A DNA stretch of 64,000 nt from Segetibacter koreensis DSM 18137 (GCF_000374045.1 NZ_KB893321.1:76466-140465), one strand, 5' to 3'; shown: positions 24,470-34,082, counted from the stretch's first letter. The notes: a model not told the origin generated them from the letters alone. Made by a program: numbers and translations.

Positions 24470-25396
24470 TTAACCCTCGCGGTTTGCCAGAAGGTATAAT
24501 ACGGCCATTCTGACTGCCACACCATTTTCAACCTGTTGAAGTATAATACTTTCATTACCATTCGCAACATCACTGTCAATTTCGACACCTCGGTTAATTG
24601 GCCCTGGATGCATAATCACAATTTGCTTTTTGAGACTATCAAGCAACTTTCTGCTGATACCGTAAACAAGATTGTACTCGCGTAAAGAAGAAAATAAAGG
24701 CTGATTTTGTCTTTCAAGCTGTATACGTAAAACGTTAGCCACATCGCACCAGTCTAATGCTTCCTTTACATTATAAGTAACATTTACCCCTAATGCTTCT
24801 TTTATGTATTTTGGAATTAATGTCGGCGGCCCTGCAACTGTAACTTCTGCTCCCATTTTATTGAGCAAATAAATATTACTTAATGCAACACGGCTGTGCA
24901 TAATATCACCTATTATAGCAATTTTTTTTCCTTCAAGTCCACCGGTTGCTTCTGTAATAGATAAGGCATCGAGCAAAGCCTGCGTAGGATGTTCGTTTAT
25001 ACCATCACCCGCATTTACAATGGCAGCCGGAATGTGTTTTGCCAAAAAATGAGGAGCACCGCTGGCACTATGTCGCAAGACTACCATGTCTACTTTCATG
25101 CTCAAAATATTATTGACTGTGTCAAGCATGGTTTCTCCCTTTGAAACAGAAGATGCACTCGTAGTGAAATTGAGCACATCGGCACTCAAGCGCTTTTCGG
25201 CGAGCTCAAATGAAATACGTGTACGGGTAGAATTTTCGAAAAAAAGATTTACAATAGTAACATCACGAAGGGAAGGAACTTTTTTTACGGGCCTTTGTAA
25301 AACATCTTTGAACTGCAGGGCAGTATCGAGAATTAAACGAATATCATCTGGCTGAAGGTCCTTTATTCCTAAAAGATTCGAAGTGGAAAGTGTCAT
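24470..25396 (-). CDS. pyrB: Aspartate carbamoyltransferase, catalytic subunit
   Basis: Joins carbamoyl phosphate and aspartate in pyrimidine synthesis. The carbamoyl-phosphate loop FENSTRTRISFELA, the SVSKGETMLDT stretch, HPTQALLD and IMHPGPINRGVE are all present. The start at 25396 (MTLSTSNLLG) is favoured over 25408. It follows pyrR by 36-48 bp on the same strand, forming a pyrRB operon. No regulatory subunit gene (pyrI) is adjacent, so the enzyme may be of the unregulated trimeric type or use PyrI from elsewhere. Confidence 0.97.
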   Translation of the reverse strand: MTLSTSNLLGIKDLQPDDIRLILDTALQFKDVLQRPVKKVPSLRDVTIVNLFFENSTRTRISFELAEKRLSADVLNFTTSASSVSKGETMLDTVNNILSMKVDMVVLRHSASGAPHFLAKHIPAAIVNAGDGINEHPTQALLDALSITEATGGLEGKKIAIIGDIMHSRVALSNIYLLNKMGAEVTVAGPPTLIPKYIKEALGVNVTYNVKEALDWCDVANVLRIQLERQNQPLFSSLREYNLVYGISRKLLDSLKKQIVIMHPGPINRGVEIDSDVANGNESIILQQVENGVAVRMAVLYLLANREG

Positions 25397-25444
25397 TTCA
25401 GGAAGCAAAGTTAATAGTCTGAGTTGAAAATAAAACAGTAAGAT

Positions 25445-25969
25445 TTATTCGGTAATTATTACTTCTGTAGCTGCATCCTTTTCTTTCCATAACACTTTTA
25501 CTTTTTGGGATATCAGCGCATCAATGACTTTGCCTGTATAATCAGGCTGTATGGGTAATTGGCGGCTAAACCGGCGGTCTATAAGTACACACAACTCCAC
25601 CTTTGCAGGTCGTCCAAAATCGAGTAATGCATCTAGGGCAGCACGAATTGTGCGCCCGGTGTATAAGACATCATCAATCAATACAACTTTTTTATTTTCA
25701 ATGCTAAAATTAATATCAGTCTTATTGGGAACTTTTATTTCACGTCTCACATCGTCGCGATAAAAAGTGATATCGAGAATACCATAATTGACAATTTTTC
25801 CTGGCAAACTTCTTTTAAGTTCTTCTACAATCTTGTCACTTAAATACAGACCACGTGGCTGCAGACCGATAATGACAGTATTGGTAAGGTCTAAATGATT
25901 CTCAAGAATTTGGTGCGCAAGTCTCTTGATAGTTAAAGAAATTTGCGTTTCATTTAAAATAGTTTTCAA
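25445..25969 (-). CDS. pyrR: PyrR-type uracil phosphoribosyltransferase / pyr regulator
   Basis: The PRPP motif VVLIDDVLYTGRTIRAALDAL and the TVIIGLQPRGLYLSDKI stretch identify PyrR. In Firmicutes it binds pyr leader RNA to cause attenuation and also has uracil phosphoribosyltransferase activity. Here it is the first gene before pyrB. I saw no attenuator or antiterminator structure in the 36-bp gap to pyrB, nor in the upstream region, so its present job may be mainly enzymatic. That last point is inference. It is 174 residues. Confidence 0.95.
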   Translation of the reverse strand: MKTILNETQISLTIKRLAHQILENHLDLTNTVIIGLQPRGLYLSDKIVEELKRSLPGKIVNYGILDITFYRDDVRREIKVPNKTDINFSIENKKVVLIDDVLYTGRTIRAALDALLDFGRPAKVELCVLIDRRFSRQLPIQPDYTGKVIDALISQKVKVLWKEKDAATEVIITE

Positions 25970-26085
25970 AAAAAATATTTTCGGTAAAAATAAACAGGGT
26001 AACAGACAATTAAAATAATTGTTTGTACACCAAACTGTTTATTTATTGTAATTATGCTTTATATAGTTGATTTCCTAAAATTCTT

Positions 26086-26400
26086 TTATTCAGCTTTGTG
26101 CTCACCTTTCTCACCCATCTTTACGATATCCCCCTCAGTAAATAGGATAGATTTTAAAGTTACACGCCATTTCTCTTTCTTACGCAACAAAAACTCCAGG
26201 TCCATGCCGAAATGTTTAAATTCTTCCTGCTGTGCATTCAGCATAATGGCTTTAGCATCTTCATCTTTTTCTACTGAAATGCGTTGTTCGTACCAGCCGA
26301 TTGCCTCCGCTTCTTCTATAAGCGATGTTATCATTCTTGCAAATGTTCTGGTCTCTTGCGACAGTTCCGATGCCGGCTCGTGATATTGATCAAATCCCAT
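26086..26400 (-). CDS. Encapsulated-ferritin-like (EncFtn) ferroxidase
   Basis: A short two-helix protein of the EncFtn class, the iron-oxidising cargo normally housed in encapsulin shells. Residues corresponding to the known ferroxidase site are present: E29/E30, E32, W36, Y37, E59/E60 and H63 in LIEEAEAIGWYEQR and QQEEFKHFGMDLEFL. The end of the domain, LKSILFTEGDI, also fits the family. The C-terminus (VKMGEKGEHKAE) has no obvious hydrophobic encapsulin-targeting peptide, and no encapsulin gene lies in the window. EncFtn proteins assemble as annular decamers and oxidise Fe2+, but cannot store iron without a shell. Confidence 0.85.
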   Translation of the reverse strand: MGFDQYHEPASELSQETRTFARMITSLIEEAEAIGWYEQRISVEKDEDAKAIMLNAQQEEFKHFGMDLEFLLRKKEKWRVTLKSILFTEGDIVKMGEKGEHKAE

Positions 26401-26724
26401 TTTATTGCGTTTAATTTTTTAATTGAAAGTATGCCAGCAAAAATATAGTTGTTTTAACTTCTTTAGTGAAATGGAAAAAGAATCAATTTATTTATCTCAA
26501 CAATTGATTTTAGTTTATGTTTTCTGCCCTATCCAATCTGGCGTTAAGCAATTTTAGTGTATTAATTAGAGTTTCAAGTTTATTTTTGTAAAAAATTACA
26601 ATAGGCAGAACATTATTGCGAGCTTAATTAGCAAATAAAAATAGATATTAAGTAGAATACATTAAAAATCTTTAATACACTATAATAGTTATAATAAAGC
26701 GATATATTGGATATAGAAAAGGGA
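26401..26724. other. Intergenic region between EncFtn and the ChrR-like gene
   Basis: Just over 300 bp, AT-rich, divergent. It holds the upstream regions of both genes, but no clear hairpin, operator or coding frame was seen. Confidence 0.4.
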
Positions 26725-27336
26725 ATGAAAGAAACTAGTGAATATATACGGTCGGGAATAATAGAAGCTTATGTATTAGGCGTGGCTACGCCTGTGGAAG
26801 CAAAGGAGGTGGAAGAAATGGCTGCCGGCAACGCTGAAGTACTTGCAGCAATTGACGAATTTAGCCAAATGATCGAACAAGAAGCATTGTCCAATGCTAT
26901 TACGCCCGATCCGATTATCAAACCTATGTTTTTGGCTACTATTAATTACATTGATAGAATGGAGAAAGGCGAAACGATGAGTTTTCCACCGATGCTGCAG
27001 AAAGAATCAAAAATAGCAGATTATAAAGAGTGGCTATCGAGGCCCGACATGATAATGCCACCTGATACTGAAGACGTGCATGCAAGAATTATATGTTATA
27101 CTCCTGAGGTGACAACTGCTATTGTTTGGATTAAGGATATGGCTCCATCTGAAGTGCACACAAATGAAATTGAAAAATTTCTTATTGTAGAGGGTACTTG
27201 TGAAATTATAATTGAAAAAGACATTCATAGTTTAAAAGCAGGCGATTTTCTTGAAATTCCTCTTTATAAGAGTCATTATGTTAAGGTAACGTCTGGTATT
27301 CCGTGCAAGGTGATATTACAAAGGGTTGCAGCGTGA
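26725..27336 (+). CDS. ChrR-like anti-sigma/cupin protein
   Basis: Two domains: a helical N-terminal part (residues about 1-60) resembling anti-sigma domains (EYIRSGIIEAYVLGVATPVEAKEVEEMAAGN), and a C-terminal cupin (about 115-200) with APSEVHTNEIEKFLIVEGTCEIIIE and LKAGDFLEIPLYKSHYVKV. The anti-sigma part lacks the HxxxCxxC zinc site of ChrR. The ATG at 26725 is preferred to a TTG at 26707, since it has a purine-rich AAAAGGGA upstream. In related systems such proteins hold an ECF sigma factor inactive until singlet oxygen or peroxide is sensed. No sigma gene adjoins it here, so the partner, if any, is elsewhere. Confidence 0.8.
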   Translation: MKETSEYIRSGIIEAYVLGVATPVEAKEVEEMAAGNAEVLAAIDEFSQMIEQEALSNAITPDPIIKPMFLATINYIDRMEKGETMSFPPMLQKESKIADYKEWLSRPDMIMPPDTEDVHARIICYTPEVTTAIVWIKDMAPSEVHTNEIEKFLIVEGTCEIIIEKDIHSLKAGDFLEIPLYKSHYVKVTSGIPCKVILQRVAA

Positions 27337-27437
27337 GATAAGCAACAATAAACGAATCCATTTTAAACTCGCAGAAGTGGGATGCAGTTATAATCCTCCC
27401 GCCAGTTACAAATCCTCTGAATAATATTACGACTTTA

Positions 27438-29480
27438 TCAGATCTTACTCTTTTTCTTTTCCCTGTTTTTTCCTTTATTTAATGCCTTTTGTTTTGATGG
27501 ACGGTCTTCATCTTGCCCATCTTCAATGTCAGGCTTTAACACCCATTCAAAATCAAGTTGTCTTTTAGAAAGATTTGCTGCTACAACTTTAATATACACT
27601 TTGTCTCCCATCCTAAACTTACGCCCGCTGCGCCGTCCTACAAGGCTGTAATCAGTTTCAATCAAACGAAAATCATCATAATCAGAAAGTGTAGTGATTG
27701 AGACAAGACCTTCGCATTTGTGCTCAACAGTCTCTACCCAAAAGCCAAAACCAGCTACGCCGCTTATTACGCCTAAAAATTCCTCTCCCAAATGATCTTT
27801 TAGAAATTCTACCTGCTTGTATTTGTTACCTGCTCTTTCACAATCCATCGCACTTCGTTCCATATCGCTGCAGTGTTTACACTTCTCCTCCATCCTCTTA
27901 TCAAAAATTGGCGCTCCCTCCAGGCAACTTTCTAATACCCGGTGTACAAGCACGTCGGGGTAACGACGAATGGGCGATGTAAAATGGCAATAATACTCAA
28001 AAGACAAGCCGTAGTGACCGATATTGTCAGCAGAATAAACAGCCTTTGCCATTGTACGAATACCTAACTGTTCCAACACGTGCTGCTCAGGTTTGCCCCT
28101 TGCATCACCTAGCATGGTATTGAAGCTTGAAGCAATTTTTTCGGGTGAAGACGTATCAAACTTATGACCATATTTTGCTGCAAAAGCCATAAATGGAGTA
28201 AGCTTTTGTTCATCAGGAACATCGTGAATACGATATGCAAAGGGAACTTCTTTTTTGTTCACCTTTACCTTCGACACATATTCTGCAACGGTTTTGTTGG
28301 CAAGAAGCATAAACTCCTCGATAAGTTGATGGGCTTCTTTGCTTTCTTTTACAATAATACCAATGGGTTTCCCTTTTTCATCCAGTTTAAAACGCACTTC
28401 TGTTGATGAAAAGTTAATGGCACCTTTTTTAAATCTTTCTGCTCTAAAAGTTTGGGCAAGATTATTTAACAAAATAATTTCTTCATGGTTGATGCCTTCA
28501 TTTCTTTCTATTATTTCCTGCACTTCTTCATAACTATACCTGTGGTTACTATGAATAACAGTTTTGCCTAACCAAAAATCCTTTACGTGCCCTTTTTGGT
28601 TTATTTGAAATACAGCAGAAAAAGTAAGTTTATCTTCATTAGGTCTTAGCGAGCACAATTCGTTGGATATTCTTTCGGGTAGCATTGGGTTTACCCGGTC
28701 AGGAAGATATACAGAAGTTGCCCGCTGATAAGCATCATTGTCCAGAACAGAGCCAGGCAAGACATAATGACTTACATCTGCTATATGTACACCAATTTCA
28801 TATAGGTCTGTCTTTATTTTTTTAATCGATATAGCATCGTCAAAATCGCGTGCATCTACAGGGTCAATAGTAAACGTAAGTACATCTCTCATGTCTTTAC
28901 GCTTTTTAATGTCGGCAGTCCAAATAACATCAGGGAGTCTCATAGCCTCTTCCATCACTTCATCTTCAAATACTAGCGGAAAACCATTTTCCACCAGTAT
29001 TTCTTTCATAGCAATATCACTTTCATGTTCTGCAAGTAATACCTGCACTACTTCACCTTCTGGTTTTTTATTTGTGCTATCCCATTTGGTAACCCTTGCC
29101 AGAACCCTGTCTTTATCTTTTGCATTATTTATTTTATCTAAAGGAATATACAGGTCAGGCATTGGTTTGCCGGTATCGGGTATAAAAAAGGCATAATTTG
29201 AACTTAGCTGCAAATGGCCGATAAATTCGCTTTGCTTACGGCTTACCACTTCTGTTATTTTGCCTTCTTTTTTGCCACTCCTCAAATTTTCTTTTAATAC
29301 TTTAACGCGTACGGTATCACCGTTAAGCGCCGTATTAAAATCATTGGGTCGTACTAAAACGTCTCCTCCTTCTCCATTAACCACTACATAACCTACACCA
29401 CTACGGGTTATTTCCAGTATTCCTTTGGCTAAATTTGCTTCGTGTTTTTTTCCTCGTGAAGGCTTTTCTTTTTTGCTCAT
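27438..29480 (-). CDS. rnr: Ribonuclease R
   Basis: 3'-5' exoribonuclease that degrades structured RNA. The order is cold-shock-type OB folds (residues about 20-150), the RNB catalytic domain with DPVDARDFDDA at 206-216 (metal-binding aspartates), and a C-terminal S1 domain (about 575-655) ending in a lysine-rich tail. The later RNB motif SFEYYCHFTSPIRRYPDVLVHR is also intact. At 680 residues it is shorter than the E. coli protein, as is usual in Bacteroidota. It follows lpxK with a 1-bp gap, in a 5-FCL-lpxK-rnr transcript. Confidence 0.96.
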   Translation of the reverse strand: MSKKEKPSRGKKHEANLAKGILEITRSGVGYVVVNGEGGDVLVRPNDFNTALNGDTVRVKVLKENLRSGKKEGKITEVVSRKQSEFIGHLQLSSNYAFFIPDTGKPMPDLYIPLDKINNAKDKDRVLARVTKWDSTNKKPEGEVVQVLLAEHESDIAMKEILVENGFPLVFEDEVMEEAMRLPDVIWTADIKKRKDMRDVLTFTIDPVDARDFDDAISIKKIKTDLYEIGVHIADVSHYVLPGSVLDNDAYQRATSVYLPDRVNPMLPERISNELCSLRPNEDKLTFSAVFQINQKGHVKDFWLGKTVIHSNHRYSYEEVQEIIERNEGINHEEIILLNNLAQTFRAERFKKGAINFSSTEVRFKLDEKGKPIGIIVKESKEAHQLIEEFMLLANKTVAEYVSKVKVNKKEVPFAYRIHDVPDEQKLTPFMAFAAKYGHKFDTSSPEKIASSFNTMLGDARGKPEQHVLEQLGIRTMAKAVYSADNIGHYGLSFEYYCHFTSPIRRYPDVLVHRVLESCLEGAPIFDKRMEEKCKHCSDMERSAMDCERAGNKYKQVEFLKDHLGEEFLGVISGVAGFGFWVETVEHKCEGLVSITTLSDYDDFRLIETDYSLVGRRSGRKFRMGDKVYIKVVAANLSKRQLDFEWVLKPDIEDGQDEDRPSKQKALNKGKNREKKKSKI

Positions 29481-29481
29481 A

Positions 29482-30561
29482 TTATTTTTTATCTCCGGGA
29501 AACATTTTAATAAAAGTATTTACAATGTCATCAAATTGTATGCCCCCATCAAATAAAAATTTATGTTGAACGGGCAATACAAAAACCGGCATATTTATCA
29601 ATTCTCCATTAAATTTCATTAACCGCACCGCATCTTTTTCGGTGGTTATTATCATTTTTTGATCTACAGCAAGGTCGTTAAATTTCTTCTGTATTTCTTT
29701 TATATCATCAATAGTAAAGATATGGTGGTCTGAAAAAGAGAGTTGGTTATAGGTTTTAGCCGTTTGTGAAAGATAATTTTTTAAAGGTGCCGGATTTGCA
29801 ATGCCACACACCAATAATACTTCATCGTTTAAAGTTATCGCTTTTTCCGATCCTGTTACGATATGATAAGGGAGTCCATAGTGTATAGTTGTAAAAAAAA
29901 TCTTTTGATGAGGAAAAGGTTTTATTTCCTTTTTTATTTCATCTCGTTCCTCTTGAGATAAATTACCGGGGCATTTTGTAACGATTACTACATCAGCTCT
30001 TTTATATGAAGAAGGCTCGTCTCTTAAATCGCCGGTAGGCAAAAAAAAATCACGCGTAAATAAGTCACCGTACTGAGTTAGCAGAATATTGAAACCGGGC
30101 CTGATACTACGATGCTGAAAAGCGTCATCTAAAATTATTACTTCGGTTTCCGGGCAATCCTGTAAAAGTTGTGGTATAGCAACTATTCTTTCTTCACCAA
30201 CAGCTACTGCAACATCTGGGAACTTTCTATGAAATTGCATCGGCTCATCGCCTATTTCGAGAGCTGTCGTTTCTGCATTTGCCAGGGCATAGCCTTTTGT
30301 TTTTCGTTTATATCCACGGCTGAGGGTGGCTACTTTATACTTGTTTTTTAACAGTGCCAGCAGGTATTCGACCATCGGTGATTTTCCGGTTCCACCTACT
30401 GATAAATTACCAACTGCAATAATTGGCAGGTTAAAAGACGCAGATTTTATTATGTTTTTATCGAAAAGGTAATTTCTGATTTTAATAATAAGACCATATA
30501 GTAACGAGAAAGGAAAAAGGAGAATTCTAAGAGATTTAAACAAGTAAAAATTAAAATTCAT
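29482..30561 (-). CDS. lpxK: Tetraacyldisaccharide 4'-kinase
   Basis: Phosphorylates the 4' position of the lipid A disaccharide at the inner-membrane surface. An N-terminal amphipathic or membrane helix (LRILLFPFSLLYGLIIKIRNYLF) precedes the P-loop GNLSVGGTGKS at 51-61, followed by LSRGYKRKTKGY, GDEPMQFHRKFP and VIILDDAFQHRSI, all characteristic of LpxK. It is 359 residues, as expected. The start overlaps the 5-FCL gene by 11 bp and the stop is 1 bp from rnr, so the three genes are co-transcribed. Confidence 0.96.
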   Translation of the reverse strand: MNFNFYLFKSLRILLFPFSLLYGLIIKIRNYLFDKNIIKSASFNLPIIAVGNLSVGGTGKSPMVEYLLALLKNKYKVATLSRGYKRKTKGYALANAETTALEIGDEPMQFHRKFPDVAVAVGEERIVAIPQLLQDCPETEVIILDDAFQHRSIRPGFNILLTQYGDLFTRDFFLPTGDLRDEPSSYKRADVVIVTKCPGNLSQEERDEIKKEIKPFPHQKIFFTTIHYGLPYHIVTGSEKAITLNDEVLLVCGIANPAPLKNYLSQTAKTYNQLSFSDHHIFTIDDIKEIQKKFNDLAVDQKMIITTEKDAVRLMKFNGELINMPVFVLPVQHKFLFDGGIQFDDIVNTFIKMFPGDKK

Positions 30562-31123
30562 AAATCTTATGGGGCGTGATACAATAATTTAAAGGTACGT
30601 CAAATTGATGGGTATCATCTATTTTGTCGATAGCTTCGAAATACGAAAAACCTACCGTTATCACGTCTTCACGGCACTGTTCTAAAAACCTGTCGTAATA
30701 ACCTTTGCCGTAACCGACCCTGTAACCTTTTTTATCAAAAGCAAGCAAAGGAACAAAAACTAAATCAATGTCTTGTGGTTCAATTTCTTCTCCTTCCGCT
30801 GGTTCGGTAATTCCATATTTATTTTCAACAAATTCTGTTTCATCACTTACTAGAATAGCGTGCATTTTACAAGCTGAGGGGTCAGTAACCGGGAAAGCAA
30901 TTTTAATTTCAGGTATTGCATGTTCGAGGTAGCGTGTATACAGATGCATGTTCATTTCTCCATGATTTTCCAAAGGCCAGAAGCTCATTACGAGCTGTAC
31001 ACTGTCATCAAACGAAAGTCGTTGCAATTGTATTAACAGCAAATCATCCAGCTTAAGCCTTTCGGTAGCAGATAAATCAACCCTTTTTTGTTTATATATT
31101 TTTCGAACGTCCTTCTTAATCAT
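30551..31123 (-). CDS. 5-formyltetrahydrofolate cyclo-ligase
   Basis: Converts 5-formyl-THF to 5,10-methenyl-THF with ATP. The start at 31123 (MIKKDVRKIYKQKR) is favoured over 31138, as the family begins with a basic helix. The signature GYRVGYGKGYYDRFL and the LVFVPLLAFDKKG stretch are present, along with SFWPLENHGEMN in the substrate-binding part. It is 190 residues. First gene of the run with lpxK and rnr. Confidence 0.93.
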   Translation of the reverse strand: MIKKDVRKIYKQKRVDLSATERLKLDDLLLIQLQRLSFDDSVQLVMSFWPLENHGEMNMHLYTRYLEHAIPEIKIAFPVTDPSACKMHAILVSDETEFVENKYGITEPAEGEEIEPQDIDLVFVPLLAFDKKGYRVGYGKGYYDRFLEQCREDVITVGFSYFEAIDKIDDTHQFDVPLNYCITPHKIYEF

Positions 31124-31382
31124 TATTAATACCGACAAATTAGCTTTTCTATTACAAATTCTTTTAAATAATCAATTTTCTCTCAATTCTAAAAAGGGTT
31201 ACTAGTAAGGGAACTGATTTACTTAAGGTGTAATTAAATAGCCGCAAAAAATGAACCGGAATGTCAATCCCAGAGCTTTCTATAGATATTCTCCATCACG
31301 TGAAACTTTGTGATGAAACATCTAAACGGAAATCTGACATAGTTTTAAAGAAATTAGCAGGTGGACTTGACTCGATAAGTTA

Positions 31383-32633
31383 TTAGTGTGCAACAGATAG
31401 CTGTATATCCCTCACTTTTAAATTCCTTAAGGCAAAATAGAATACTACAATAAAACAAATAGCAGGTACTATATAAGCAGTTTGTATATTAGTTGCATCT
31501 GATAATCTTCCCATAAGTACCGGAAAGAGTGCGCCTCCAGCGATTGCCATTATCACTAAAGAAGAACCCTCTTTAGTTTTAGCTCCTAACCCATGAATGC
31601 TCAAAGAAAAAATAGTAGGAAACATAATAGACATAAAAAACTCAACGCCAACGAGGGCGTACACAGAGATTTTTCCATGTGATAAAACTGCAACTGAAAG
31701 CAAACACATATTAATTATACTGTAGCCAGCTAATAATTTTGCCGGAGCTATATACCGCATTAAAAATGTACCAATAAACCTGCCTGCCATAAAACCTAGC
31801 AAAGCTGCTGATAAAAACATGGCCGCCTGCTTTTCTTCGATACCGGCAACACGCTTTGAAAAACGAATGAAAAAACTGCTCACGCACACCTGGCCTCCCA
31901 CATAAAAAAACTGCGCTAAAACTCCCCACATCAAATTCTTTTCTTTAAATATTGACTTCTCTACATGAACCTCTTCATCTTCTGCCAGATCAGGTAAACG
32001 TGTTTTCCATATAAAAATAGCAACTAACAGTACTACAGATCCTATCACTAAAAAAGGAACCTGAACCGAATTGGCTTCATTTTGCAAGTAACTATTCAAC
32101 TGAGTAGCAGGCATGGCAGCCTCTTGTTCTTTAGTAAAGCTATGGCCTGATAAAATGAACATGCCTCCCAGTAATGGGGCAAGTGTTGCGGCAAGGCCAT
32201 TAAAAGATTGTGCAAAATTTATACGATGGGTCGCTGTTTTAGGGTCGCCTAAAACAGTGATATATGGGTTAGCGGCAGTTTCTAAAAAAGCCAGTCCACA
32301 GGCAATGATAAACAAAGCAGTGAGGAAAAAAGCATAGGAACGTGTGGCCGCAGCAGGAAAAAAAAGAAATGCGCCGGTTGCAAATAACATTAGCCCTAAT
32401 ATAATTCCTCCCTTATATCCAAACCTTTTCATAAACTGGCCCGCGGGAATAGCCATCAAAAAATAAGCTATGTACGAGGCAGAGTCTATAAATGCAGACT
32501 GCACATCGCTCAACTGGCATGCTTTCTTTAAATGAGGAATCAGTATAGGGTTTAAATTGAGAGCGAAACCCCATAAAAAAAACAGTGATGTAAGTAAAAT
32601 GATAGCAAAACGGTTGTTAGCAGTTGGAGCCAT
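31383..32633 (-). CDS. Sugar MFS transporter, FucP family
   Basis: Proton-coupled sugar importer with twelve predicted helices. The start FAIILLTSLFFLWGFALNLNPILIPHLKKA is typical of FucP/GluP proteins, as are FLETAANPYITVLGDPKTATHRINFAQSFNGLA and MFPTIFSLSIHGLGAKTKEGSSLVIMAIAGGALFP. The related proteins carry fucose, glucose/galactose or N-acetylglucosamine, and the sequence alone does not decide. It stands alone, 245-260 bp from both neighbours, with no adjacent sugar catabolic gene. Confidence 0.93.
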   Translation of the reverse strand: MAPTANNRFAIILLTSLFFLWGFALNLNPILIPHLKKACQLSDVQSAFIDSASYIAYFLMAIPAGQFMKRFGYKGGIILGLMLFATGAFLFFPAAATRSYAFFLTALFIIACGLAFLETAANPYITVLGDPKTATHRINFAQSFNGLAATLAPLLGGMFILSGHSFTKEQEAAMPATQLNSYLQNEANSVQVPFLVIGSVVLLVAIFIWKTRLPDLAEDEEVHVEKSIFKEKNLMWGVLAQFFYVGGQVCVSSFFIRFSKRVAGIEEKQAAMFLSAALLGFMAGRFIGTFLMRYIAPAKLLAGYSIINMCLLSVAVLSHGKISVYALVGVEFFMSIMFPTIFSLSIHGLGAKTKEGSSLVIMAIAGGALFPVLMGRLSDATNIQTAYIVPAICFIVVFYFALRNLKVRDIQLSVAH

Positions 32634-32909
32634 ATTTTAAGTTAAGAATCGTTAGTGAATATTGATAGTAATGGTAATAAAACCTGAATTAAATTACGTT
32701 CGGCTTTTTCGTCAGGTTAACATTCTAATGAAACACGTCTTTCGTCTGGGCCGTGAATATAAGAAGTATATGGAATGTACTGAAAAGAATATGAATAAAG
32801 CTTGAAATTATATTTTTATAGCCTCTTTATTATACTTTGAAATTTGTATCAGAAACAGACATTCCCTTACTGGCGCAAAAATTGTAATTCTTACATAAAA
32901 CGGATATTT

Positions 32910-33101
32910 ATGAAAAAAAATAGTAAAGGATTAGCTGACACGCAGGAAGGAGAATTTATTTTAAATGAAAGTGGAACAGCTATTTCTACTGACTCTGTCG
33001 AAGGTGTAGACATTCCTGCAGAAAACGAAGCAGAATTGAAAGATAAAAAAGATACGGAAAAGAAAAGTACCAACGCCGAACAGCAAAAAACTGATGAATA
33101 G
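32910..33101 (+). CDS. Small acidic hydrophilic protein (63 aa), hypothetical
   Basis: Unrecognised. From the ATG at 32910 (MKKNSKGLADTQEG) the chain is rich in E, D, K, T and S, with no hydrophobic segment, no cysteine and no motif, so it is probably disordered. The in-frame ATG at 32844 would add 22 residues with a different, tyrosine- and arginine-rich composition and is not favoured. The biased, even charge composition and its place in the same direction as yebC are the only support. It may be spurious. Confidence 0.45.
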   Translation: MKKNSKGLADTQEGEFILNESGTAISTDSVEGVDIPAENEAELKDKKDTEKKSTNAEQQKTDE

Positions 33102-33242
33102 TACATCTGGTTCCTTACCCTACACTTTTTATATAAACATTCCCGTAATAGTATGAGCTGTAATAGAAAGCAGGATTTATACGAATGTCAGCAACAATAT
33201 ATAAAGGTTTGATCGTAGAGCTCTGATTTTCATGTAAACACT

Positions 33243-33250
33243 TACTTTTG
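33243..33250 (+). promoter_or_regulatory. -7 box upstream of yebC
   Basis: TACTTTTG fits TAnnTTTG and lies 43 nt before the yebC start. There is no clear TTG at -33. Confidence 0.45.
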
Positions 33251-33292
33251 CATCCGCTTTAGAATTTTTATTTAATTATTTATATAACTATT

Positions 33293-34003
33293 ATGGGTCG
33301 CATATTTGAAGTCAGAAAGTCTACCATGTTCGCCCGTTGGGACAGGATGGCTAAGCAGTTTACACGTATTGGAAAGGAAATAGCCATTGCCGTAAAAGCA
33401 GCAGGTCCTGATCCCGCCACAAATCCCGCTCTTCGAAGATGTATAGCAAATGCAAAGGGCGTTAATATGCCGAAAGATCGTGTGGAAGCGGCGATTAAAA
33501 GAGCACAGGGTAAAGACATGACCAATTACGAAGAGATGGTGTACGAAGGTTATGCCCCTCATGGTGTTGCCGTATTGGTTGAGACGGCTACAGATAACCC
33601 TACCCGAACAGTGGCAAACGTAAGAATGCATTTTAGAAAAGGTGAAGGTAGTCTGGGCAATAGCGGCTCAGTATCATTTTTATTTAATCATTTAGGTGAA
33701 TTTAAAATAAAAAAAGAAGGACAGGACTTAGAAGAACTGGAACTGGAACTCATAGACTTTGGCCTTGAAGAAATAGGTGAAGACGATGAAGGAAATATAG
33801 TTATTCGAACGCCCTACGAAGAATTTGGAACAATGGCCAAAGCGCTGGAAGATAAAGGAATTACACCTCTTAGCTCAGAACTTACCCGCGTACCGACAAC
33901 GACTGTTGAATTGCCCGAGGAACAGGCAAAAGAGGTTCTCGAACTAGTTGATCGTCTTGAACAAGATGAAGATGTACAAAAAGTGTATCACAATCTTAAA
34001 TAA
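33293..34003 (+). CDS. YebC/PmpR-family protein (TACO1-like)
   Basis: The sequence opens [49 protein letters not shown], the conserved YebC start, and continues with [16 protein letters not shown] and [48 protein letters not shown]. The family is annotated as a transcription regulator; recent work on members of it also supports a ribosome-linked role in translation of difficult stretches. At 236 residues it is of normal length. It lies 80 bp before tRNA-His. Confidence 0.95.
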   Translation: MGRIFEVRKSTMFARWDRMAKQFTRIGKEIAIAVKAAGPDPATNPALRRCIANAKGVNMPKDRVEAAIKRAQGKDMTNYEEMVYEGYAPHGVAVLVETATDNPTRTVANVRMHFRKGEGSLGNSGSVSFLFNHLGEFKIKKEGQDLEELELELIDFGLEEIGEDDEGNIVIRTPYEEFGTMAKALEDKGITPLSSELTRVPTTTVELPEEQAKEVLELVDRLEQDEDVQKVYHNLK

Positions 34004-34056
34004 AAAAAAGAGCAAAGTCTAAGGCAGATAAATTTATTTTTTAAAGCTTTTTTTTC

Positions 34057-34064
34057 TATTTTTG
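34057..34064 (+). promoter_or_regulatory. -7 box of the tRNA-His gene
   Basis: TATTTTTG matches TAnnTTTG and ends 18 nt before the first tRNA base, so transcription would start about 12 nt upstream of the mature 5' end. Confidence 0.55.
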
Positions 34065-34082
34065 CACACTGAATTGAAAAAC

